Of a stretch of DNA of 25,160 nucleotides, positions 15,618 through 22,343 are shown piece by piece. Below the pieces are notes generated by a model, which saw nothing but the letters and a program-made list of their open reading frames with translations, ran no database searches and had not been told where the DNA came from. Made by a program: the position numbers and the translations under genes. This stretch comes from Euryarchaeota archaeon UBA181 (GTDB taxonomy: Archaea > Thermoplasmatota > Poseidoniia > Poseidoniales > Thalassarchaeaceae). Positions within the stretch are counted from its first letter, which is position 1. Each line of letters opens with the position of its first letter. The stretch covers positions 1 through 25,160 of the forward strand of contig DALI01000073.1 in the NCBI GenBank assembly GCA_002496725.1, given 5' to 3'.

Positions 15618-15695
15618 ATGCACCTACGTGTAATCACAATTACTTTTCAACTCAAATAGTAGACTCAATTGATTCGGTGTGAAATCTACACTAGT

Positions 15696-15701
15696 AGGAG
15701 G
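15696..15701 (+). promoter_or_regulatory. Strong Shine-Dalgarno of the small ORF
   Basis: AGGAGG with seven bases to ATG 15709 is one of the best ribosome-binding sites in the window. It is the main reason to prefer this start and to consider the small ORF translated. Confidence 0.6.
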
Positions 15702-15708
15702 AATGACG

Positions 15709-15864
15709 ATGGATAAATTTCTAGAACAATGGATCAACGAGACAATAGGGGACGAAGATATAGCAGGAGAGATTCCGACCATTAGCTTGAGCTCAATACT
15801 ATTTGCGGCGATAGCTAACTACAGAGCTCCTGCTTGGATACAGTCACCATTGAGAAATCTCTAG
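15709..15864 (+). CDS. Small protein of 51 residues, unknown
   Basis: This short frame codes for 51 residues starting MDKFLEQWIN and ending LRNL, with an acidic N-terminal half and a mildly hydrophobic stretch (ILFAAIANYRAPAWI). I know no family for it. The case for a real gene is its perfect AGGAGG (15696-15701) seven bases before the ATG, its position facing the HxlR-like regulator across an intergenic region with inverted repeats, and its tidy end, whose stop overlaps the convergent beta-oxidation gene by four bases. Upstream in-frame GTG 15679 and ATG 15703 are less well placed relative to the ribosome-binding site. It may be a target of the adjacent regulator. A chance ORF cannot be excluded. 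Confidence 0.5.
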   Translation: MDKFLEQWINETIGDEDIAGEIPTISLSSILFAAIANYRAPAWIQSPLRNL

Positions 15865-17921
15865 GATGATGTATAGCTAGGTCGTCTGCCTTCTATCAGG
15901 GCACTCAGTCCCTCAATCGCATCTTCGGTACTGAAGATTTCTTCTAATCTATCCAACTCAAGCTTCAGACCTTGTTCGAGACTAGATCCGGATCTGACGT
16001 CAGTGATTAATTCACTAGCTATCTTTAGTGCGATTGGAGCAACTCTGGATAGAGATTTGCCTTGTCGTGATACGAGGGGATCCTCTGAGTCATAGTCACT
16101 GGGTACTTTTCCCAGTTCTAGGAGGGGCACATTCTTGTCGGAGTAAAATTCAGTCGCGAAACGAACAATATCGCTCTCTGGGTTAGATGGCCTTCCAGGA
16201 TATTTTTCATTTGGCTTTTTCCCCATTAGGGATTTGACAATCTCCTCTACGTCAGACGGATCAACATTGTGAGTTAGAAGGCCGATGTCTGATGCAGTTT
16301 CAGAACTCATAAAATTCCCTGCCATGACTGCATATCTAGCGCACTCCAATCCACAAATTCTAGCTGTTCTCTGTGTTCCGCCAAGTCCAGGATATATTCC
16401 TATCGAGGTCTCCGGGAATCTGAATTGAGTTCTCCTGGTCCCTATCCTGTAATCACATGAAAGAGCTAGCTCAAGCCCCCCTCCCAAAGCTAATCCAGTA
16501 GTCAGAGCGATAGTTACCTTCTCACTATTCTCGATACTATTCAGGACTTCATGGCCATGTGCAGTAAACTCGTATATTTCTTCAAAAGAGTCGTCCCTGA
16601 GTTTATCGACGAAGAATTTCACATCTGCCCCTGCAACGAAGGCCTTTCCAGCCCCCTCAAAGACGATTGTCGTAATATCAGGCATGGAGTTAATGCTCTT
16701 CACTAACTCTCCTAATTGAGAGACAAGATCAACATTCAGTGCATTCATGGCCTCCGGACGATTAAGCCTCACTCTTGCAACCTCTCCTTCCACAGTTAAG
16801 TCAACATAGGAGAATTCAAACTCCTTTGCCCTGGAAGAAAACCATTCAGGTAACTCTAGACCAGCTAGAGCGGAGTATGAAACAGCCATCTGGGAAGCTT
16901 TTTTGATTCCTATTTCATTGGCAAGTTCGAAAGGTCCCTTCTCCCATCTTAGTCCGACTTTAGCACCTCTGTCAACATCCTCCATAGAGCATATCTCCTC
17001 ATCAACTATCTGTGCTGAAACAGAGAAAACCTGCCCTAAAAGCCTTTCAGATATGATTTTCCTTGTATTCTCATCATACTCTTCCGAATCTCCAATCTCC
17101 CACAATTCGCCCTTCTCGACAAGCTTCCTTAGTATTGCAGAACCGGCGTATCTTGGAGTATGCAATTGCTTAGAGAGGTAGTCTGTCGAGTGCAAGGCTA
17201 TCGGAGGCCCAGTTAGGTTCATCAGAGCGAAAGGTCCCATTCCGATACTGAATGCTGATCTAGCAATAGCATCAATTTGAGCCGTTGTCCCTATGCCTTC
17301 CTCTAGTAGGAGACAAGCCTCATTGAGCCAGGGTACAAAGAATCTATTCACCACGAAGCCAGGTCTATCCTTGCAAACAATCACTACCTTGCCCATGGCC
17401 TTACAGTATTGTTCCACAGATTTGATACTGGCTTCCGAACTTCTAGTAGCTGGAATAACCTCAACGAGCCTATTCTTCGCGGGGTGATAGAAGAAGTGTA
17501 GTCCAACAAACCTATCTGGCCTACCAGTGGCCAAGGCTAGCTCGTCTACAGACAAAGAAGAAGTGTTACTAGCAAGAATCGTATGCTTGTCGCATACATC
17601 GTTAAGGGTCTCAAAGACCACCTTTTTGACTTCGAAATCTTCGAAGACAGCCTCGATAACCAAATCAGTAGATGGGTCGACATTCTCAGTCCCCACCACT
17701 CCTGTTATTCTCGATTTTATCTCACCTACCTGTTTGGAACTGAAAATCCTCCGATCCTCAGCTTCCTGAAGGAATGATGAGACGATACTATGCCCTCTCT
17801 CTACCCATTCCTCCTCTCTATCGACCATTTGGACATCGAAAAGCTCCTGTGCGCTCTTCTGTGCGATTCCAGAGCCCATGTTTCCAGCACCAATAACGGC
17901 CACTTTCTCAATCTGTCCCAT
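15861..17921 (-). CDS. 3-hydroxyacyl-CoA dehydrogenase / enoyl-CoA hydratase fusion
   Basis: This fusion carries out two consecutive steps of fatty-acid beta-oxidation: hydration of enoyl-CoA and NAD-dependent oxidation of 3-hydroxyacyl-CoA. Numbered from the chosen ATG, the N-terminal half has GAGNMG (11-16), SNTSS (118-122), catalytic H142 in LHFFYHP and E154 in LVEVIP, then two C-terminal dehydrogenase domains (about 180-340). The hydratase part (about 370-560) has the oxyanion-hole segment AGKAFVAGAD and both catalytic glutamates, E484 in GGGLELAL and E504 in FPETSIG. This dehydrogenase-first order is the one seen in archaeal fusions and is the reverse of bacterial FadB. ATG 17921 follows GGAAGGTC; a TTG at 17942 would add seven residues. 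The C-terminal 100 residues extend beyond the catalytic fold. It is transcribed divergently from the gene at 18027. Confidence 0.94.
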   Translation of the reverse strand: MGQIEKVAVIGAGNMGSGIAQKSAQELFDVQMVDREEEWVERGHSIVSSFLQEAEDRRIFSSKQVGEIKSRITGVVGTENVDPSTDLVIEAVFEDFEVKKVVFETLNDVCDKHTILASNTSSLSVDELALATGRPDRFVGLHFFYHPAKNRLVEVIPATRSSEASIKSVEQYCKAMGKVVIVCKDRPGFVVNRFFVPWLNEACLLLEEGIGTTAQIDAIARSAFSIGMGPFALMNLTGPPIALHSTDYLSKQLHTPRYAGSAILRKLVEKGELWEIGDSEEYDENTRKIISERLLGQVFSVSAQIVDEEICSMEDVDRGAKVGLRWEKGPFELANEIGIKKASQMAVSYSALAGLELPEWFSSRAKEFEFSYVDLTVEGEVARVRLNRPEAMNALNVDLVSQLGELVKSINSMPDITTIVFEGAGKAFVAGADVKFFVDKLRDDSFEEIYEFTAHGHEVLNSIENSEKVTIALTTGLALGGGLELALSCDYRIGTRRTQFRFPETSIGIYPGLGGTQRTARICGLECARYAVMAGNFMSSETASDIGLLTHNVDPSDVEEIVKSLMGKKPNEKYPGRPSNPESDIVRFATEFYSDKNVPLLELGKVPSDYDSEDPLVSRQGKSLSRVAPIALKIASELITDVRSGSSLEQGLKLELDRLEEIFSTEDAIEGLSALIEGRRPSYTSS

Positions 17922-17995
17922 GACCTTCCGACAAGGGTCCAATCAATGAATGCAGCGGAAGAGTGAGCTGAGGTCAATCTCCCAGAACCAAGACC

Positions 17996-18001
17996 TTTAT
18001 T
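17996..18001 (+). promoter_or_regulatory. TATA-like box of the CXCH-protein operon
   Basis: TTTATT is centred about 28 bases before ATG 18027, so the transcript would begin at or within two bases of the start codon. No Shine-Dalgarno precedes this gene, which agrees with leaderless initiation. This probably drives the three-gene unit up to 22343. Confidence 0.5.
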
Positions 18002-18026
18002 CAGTCTACATGTCCCATGGTAACCC

Positions 18027-20669
18027 ATGCCACGACGCGGGGTCATCTCGGTGATTCTGATATTCATCCTCCTTTCTTCAGCTTCACACATGGCAATTGC
18101 AAATAGCGGTGGTAAGTTCAACTCGTCGAACGGCTGTAGTTGTCATGGCGGATCAGCCGCTTCACCCACGCCAACTCACAACTTCCCAGCAACTTACTCG
18201 CCGAGTCAGACATACTCCTTGAACATCGGAATGAATGGGGGCGTATCAGGGTCTAAGGGAGGATTCAATCTTGATGTATCCGGTGGCACCCTCTCAACTG
18301 GCATAGGGATCATGAACACCCAGGTCAACTCTGCTGGTGACCAAGCAACTCACCAATTCCCTGATTATCGAAGTTGGTCATTGGAGTGGACATCCCCCGC
18401 CTCAGGGTCCGGATCTGTATCCTTCTCACTCGCAGTGATGGCCGCGAACGGGAATGGAAATAATGCAGGTGACGGCTGGGCAACATTATCGTTCCAGTCC
18501 ATCGAAGATTCAGGCTCGACCAATTCCCCCCCGGATGCCTCTTCAGTCAGATACGTCCCCTCTAGTCCAACTAAGGAGACAGGACTCGGAGTTGCATACA
18601 CCTACTACGACTCAGATGGAGACTTCGAGCAGGGCACTTCCATTCATTGGTTCAGGGACGGACTCAGAGTAACACAGATAGACGATTTCACAGATATTCC
18701 AAATAGTTGGATATCCAAGGACCAGAGCTGGAGAGTCGAAGTAACTCCTAACGACGGTAATGAATTTGGCGATACAGTATCATTGAACCCTGTATCTATT
18801 GGGAATACTCTGCCAATTGCGAGAAGTCTTTCCCTCAGTCCTGAATCCCCCATGGACGATGATGATCTCATTCTAGATTGGGAATACTATGACCTAGATG
18901 GGGATTCCCAGGATACTCAGCAGACTCTGATATACTGGTTCCTAGATGGTTCTAGGATCGCAGAGCTGGATGGAGAACAATCAGTCTCAAGCTTCATGAT
19001 TAGATCGGGCGATGAGTGGGAGGTATCAATCACCCCTAGTGACTCATCGGACTTCGGTCAGACCGCATACAGTGGAATAGTCGTAATCGGATCTTCCAAC
19101 ACGGGTCCTTCCGTATCCGCATTCATAACTACGTCTGGTTATACTGTGACCACGGACTCGCTCCAGCTAATCTACACTCCATACGACCCAGATGGAGACA
19201 CTATCCAGTCAACGGAGATTAGGTGGTTTAGAGATTCCATAATGGTTGCAGCATTCAATGACGAGACAACTGTCGATCCATCATTCACATCCAAGGGAGA
19301 GATATGGGAGTCCCATGTTCGTGTTTTTGATGGACTGATTTGGTCTGATTGGTTCATCACCCCCTCAGTTGAGATATTCAATACCCCCCCAGTAGTAACT
19401 GAGATTTCCCTCCTCCCAGAGGGTAAACTAACCACTGATTCAGATCTCCAAGTATCTTGGGAGCAGTTCGATATAGACGGGGATCCCGAGTTGGCAAGTC
19501 AGATCAGATGGTGGGTGGATGGCGATTGGATGCCGGAATATGATGGATTGAATTTCATTTCTTCATCTGAGGTCGATAGAGACGAACATTGGTCAGTGCA
19601 GGTAATACCTGGAGATGGGGAGGGCCTTGGTACATCGATGAAGACAAACTCCAGAGTTATTGAAAACGCGAATCCCATAATCCTAGAGGTCTCTCTTGAG
19701 AACTCTCCCATTGGAGGTCTCGAAAGTCAACCAGACTCATTGAGCGATCTTCTATCAGTCACCCGCTCGCAGGATCCTGATAATGAGCCGGTGGTACTGA
19801 CCTACTCTTGGTTCAGGGACGGCTTCATCGTTTCAGATTTAGAGAACTTGGATACTGTAAATTCATCTAGACTAGAGCCGGGACAAGAATGGGAGGTTGT
19901 GGTAACTGCCACAGACCCATGGGGTCTGTTCGACTCACTGTCGTCTACGGTTACGATAGCCAATGTGCCCCCTGTATCTATTTGGTCGGTATCCCCGTCC
20001 CCTCCAATATCAGGCGCGCTCGCAACATTTGATGCCTATTCATCCTTTGATCCCGATGGGGAAGTAGTCGAATATCTCTGGTCCATAGACGGAGTTGAGG
20101 TTTCAGGTAGCAGTATCGATGTCATCATGGGCCCCGGCCCTCATTCAATTTCGCTTACGGTCATTGATGAAATGCAGGAACAGCACTCCTCAGGGTCTAC
20201 AATAGTATACGACGAGACCGAGAGCCCATCCTCACTATCAGCAACTCTAGTCGGGAACGAAGTGAATCTAGCATGGTCTGGAACATCTGATGAGTACATA
20301 GTGTATCGTTCCACAACCCCAATCTCTTCTGTTGTGGGGCTGACGATGTTTGATGAGACTCCAATATGGGGAGATCCAGTGCCATCACCCTTGGAGCCAA
20401 TTGGAACGACAACATACTTCGAATGGAGTGAATCAGTCCCCGTAGCAACTACGCTATACTACGCTGTGACTTCAGTAGTGGATGATAGGGAGATAGTTTG
20501 GATAATCGACGGTCAGAACCATGTCAGCCTCGATGCAAGCTCTATCGCATCCTCGTCCCCTGATTCCGTGGAGGAGGCGAATCCCATGATATCGTTCCTC
20601 ATCTCTGGAATAATGGCCATAATAGGAATCACAGCACTCGCACTCGCTTTGTTTGGGAGGAGGAGGTAA
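18027..20669 (+). CDS. Secreted Ig/PKD-repeat protein with an N-terminal CXCH motif and C-terminal membrane anchor
   Basis: The 880-residue protein has a signal peptide (about 1-26, RRG then VILIFILLSS), a segment NGCSCHGG with C37, C39 and H40, and a beta-rich domain to about residue 160. The latter resembles the CHGG-type choice-of-anchor V/Reeler-like domains of bacteria. Five related Ig-like units follow (about 165-258, 260-355, 358-452, 453-548, 549-645), each with a D-x-DGD or DPD turn and a W-F/V-x-DG core. Then come a PKD domain (647-728, FDPDGE and SLTVID), a fibronectin-like domain (731-835) and a terminal helix (854-877) with RRR inside. It is therefore an outer-surface protein. 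CXXCH is the usual haem-c site; here one spacer residue is missing, so haem binding is uncertain. It is the first gene of the operon. Confidence 0.85.
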   Translation: MPRRGVISVILIFILLSSASHMAIANSGGKFNSSNGCSCHGGSAASPTPTHNFPATYSPSQTYSLNIGMNGGVSGSKGGFNLDVSGGTLSTGIGIMNTQVNSAGDQATHQFPDYRSWSLEWTSPASGSGSVSFSLAVMAANGNGNNAGDGWATLSFQSIEDSGSTNSPPDASSVRYVPSSPTKETGLGVAYTYYDSDGDFEQGTSIHWFRDGLRVTQIDDFTDIPNSWISKDQSWRVEVTPNDGNEFGDTVSLNPVSIGNTLPIARSLSLSPESPMDDDDLILDWEYYDLDGDSQDTQQTLIYWFLDGSRIAELDGEQSVSSFMIRSGDEWEVSITPSDSSDFGQTAYSGIVVIGSSNTGPSVSAFITTSGYTVTTDSLQLIYTPYDPDGDTIQSTEIRWFRDSIMVAAFNDETTVDPSFTSKGEIWESHVRVFDGLIWSDWFITPSVEIFNTPPVVTEISLLPEGKLTTDSDLQVSWEQFDIDGDPELASQIRWWVDGDWMPEYDGLNFISSSEVDRDEHWSVQVIPGDGEGLGTSMKTNSRVIENANPIILEVSLENSPIGGLESQPDSLSDLLSVTRSQDPDNEPVVLTYSWFRDGFIVSDLENLDTVNSSRLEPGQEWEVVVTATDPWGLFDSLSSTVTIANVPPVSIWSVSPSPPISGALATFDAYSSFDPDGEVVEYLWSIDGVEVSGSSIDVIMGPGPHSISLTVIDEMQEQHSSGSTIVYDETESPSSLSATLVGNEVNLAWSGTSDEYIVYRSTTPISSVVGLTMFDETPIWGDPVPSPLEPIGTTTYFEWSESVPVATTLYYAVTSVVDDREIVWIIDGQNHVSLDASSIASSSPDSVEEANPMISFLISGIMAIIGITALALALFGRRR
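18519..19961 (+). repeat. Five tandem Ig-like repeat units within the CXCH protein
   Basis: Each unit is about 95 residues. The aligned core goes from a Y/F-D-x-DGD turn (YDSDGD, YDLDGD, YDPDGD, FDIDGD, then QDPDNE in the last) through a W-F/W/V-x-D core (WFRDG, WFLDG, WFRDS, WWVDG, WFRDG) to a W-x-V-x-V strand about 30 residues later. The repeats are diverged at the DNA level, so they are old duplications rather than recent slippage. Confidence 0.75.
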
Positions 20670-20670
20670 G

Positions 20671-21747
20671 ATGAATCGGAAGGTTATCGTAATGCTCCTA
20701 TGTATGTTCCTAATCATCGCTCCTGGGAGCTCAGTAGCAAATCCTGGTGGAAATGGGGATGCAGACAGAGACTATTCGTGCGGAGGCTCCTGTCACGGCG
20801 ATCCATCTCTGAGCATGGCATCTGATGCTACCATAGATATCACTCTCGGAAATGAGGCATTCTCCGGACAAGCAGTCGCTATTCATGTGACAGTTAGCGA
20901 CATTACCACATCATCTAACGGAATTATCGGTCTTTTCATATTAAGCTCCCTAAATGGTAACTCTGACAGTCCTGAAGATCATGGATGGAATTTGATTCAA
21001 GATCCCAATGGGGGCTCATCAAATTACATTGAAATGAAGGCCCCCTCATCTGGATCGACAACGGTCACCTGGGTTCTTCTTTCCCCTGAGAACTCTGGTA
21101 GTCACGAATTATACATTCAAATCCACCATGGCTCCAACTACGGAAAGGCATACTCAGGTGTCAGCGACAAGTTCGATGTCAATGTTCAAGATGTTCCAGA
21201 GGGACTTCCAGGATTGGCTATCGATTGGGTCGCTCCCTCATTCAGGGTATCTGGCGATAATAGCCCCCTGTCCATCAGCACCAGGAACTCAACTGATATC
21301 GCCGTACATTGGATGCTGGAGGGAGAATGGGAACCAAATCTAGCTATCGTAGAGTGCAAATCAAACTCGGAAGAAGTATGTAACGATTGGGAGGCAAGCA
21401 TCCCAGCAACGATGGGTGAAACCAATATTCTGTACAGGGTGACCACTTACAATGGGACCTACTCAATTGAGCAGCCGTGGCTAAAAATGGGAACAGCCCC
21501 TCCTCCGTTTGAGGGTGAAGTATGGTCTGCAAGAGCGCATTCCTTTGCATTCGCATTACTGATAATATCATTCCTTGTTACACTCCAAGCACGTCTTTAC
21601 CCAGTGAATAGCAGGATTGAATTTGATCAAACCAAGAACGTCACCGACTCATCTCTTGTGCCTTCAGACGATAGCCCAGGTTGGCTATGGAATTCTGAAA
21701 CAGAGGAGTGGGTCGAGGATCCAGAATATTTGAGGGGGAATGAATGA
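20671..21747 (+). CDS. Secreted, membrane-anchored protein with a CX3CH motif
   Basis: The 358-residue product has a signal peptide (1-23, NRKVIVMLLCMFLIIAP) followed by YSCGGSCHGD, in which C37, C41 and H42 form a CX3CH motif at the same place as the CXCH of the preceding protein. A beta-rich domain (about 50-180) with sequence like the CHGG-family domain follows, then a second beta-rich region (about 185-280), one transmembrane helix (about 284-306) and a cytoplasmic tail ending in GWLWNSETEEWVEDPEY. The ATG at 20671 is preceded by GGAGGAGGT, which includes the stop region of the upstream gene (stop 20667-20669). The gene downstream overlaps by four bases (ATGA), so all three are translationally linked. 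Function is unknown; a haem or other metal centre outside the membrane is inferred. Confidence 0.85.
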   Translation: MNRKVIVMLLCMFLIIAPGSSVANPGGNGDADRDYSCGGSCHGDPSLSMASDATIDITLGNEAFSGQAVAIHVTVSDITTSSNGIIGLFILSSLNGNSDSPEDHGWNLIQDPNGGSSNYIEMKAPSSGSTTVTWVLLSPENSGSHELYIQIHHGSNYGKAYSGVSDKFDVNVQDVPEGLPGLAIDWVAPSFRVSGDNSPLSISTRNSTDIAVHWMLEGEWEPNLAIVECKSNSEEVCNDWEASIPATMGETNILYRVTTYNGTYSIEQPWLKMGTAPPPFEGEVWSARAHSFAFALLIISFLVTLQARLYPVNSRIEFDQTKNVTDSSLVPSDDSPGWLWNSETEEWVEDPEYLRGNE

Positions 21748-22343
21748 TGGTAGGTTCTGCCACCTTTCACACTGCTATGGCAGAGATCGTAGTTGGTTCA
21801 ATGGTCCTTGCAACCATCTGCGCCGTTGGTTGCTCAATGGTAAGGCTCCTGACAATTTCTGAGAGTAACAATGAGGCACTCATGGTGACTATGGACAGAG
21901 CTTCCTTGGCTGGGTCATTGTTAGCTCTTCTATTCCTGCCGATAGTAATTCTCAGTGGCAACATAGCGGCGGACGGACAAGCTGAAAGCGCCCTGCTCTA
22001 CAACAAGTTCGTCTACAGTGGCCTAGCTCTGGGCTTCTGGAGCGCGTTCGTGATAGGCAGGCTCAGGATGGGTCCGGGATTATGGCAAGTCAGATCACTC
22101 TCTGTTCTGCAATCTACAACAGCCGCACTAGCATTCCTCATGACTTCCATGGCATCCTCCATCGGCGGGAAGCTCGTTAGGGGTGAGTCACTCTTCGATA
22201 TATTTCCATTCTGGCTTCCTACCGATACAGCCGCGGTTCTTCCACTTTGGGCCTCTGCATCTCTATTGATTCTAGGAATGGTCACCGCTGTCTTTGTCTT
22301 CAAATTCACACTCCCTAAGATAGAGAGGCTCGAGCATAGTTAG
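21744..22343 (+). CDS. Five-helix integral membrane protein of the CXCH/CX3CH operon
   Basis: I do not recognise this 199-residue protein. Hydrophobic helices lie at about 11-36, 55-72, 86-106, 122-140 and 163-187, with short charged loops. One histidine (H9, in FHTAMAEIVVGS) sits at the start of helix 1, a placing reminiscent of haem-binding membrane proteins such as the DUF2231 type, but no second obvious histidine ligand is inside the membrane. The start ATG overlaps the stop of the preceding gene (ATGA), so it is made together with the CX3CH protein and probably forms a complex with it. A second ATG follows immediately (21747). The last four bases overlap the convergent glycosyltransferase gene. 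Confidence 0.8.
   Translation: MMVGSATFHTAMAEIVVGSMVLATICAVGCSMVRLLTISESNNEALMVTMDRASLAGSLLALLFLPIVILSGNIAADGQAESALLYNKFVYSGLALGFWSAFVIGRLRMGPGLWQVRSLSVLQSTTAALAFLMTSMASSIGGKLVRGESLFDIFPFWLPTDTAAVLPLWASASLLILGMVTAVFVFKFTLPKIERLEHS

Noticed and set aside
18519..19961. Possible CRISPR or DNA tandem repeat in the large surface-protein gene
   Set aside because: The periodicity is at the protein level with about 95-residue units; there are no short identical DNA repeats with equal spacers.
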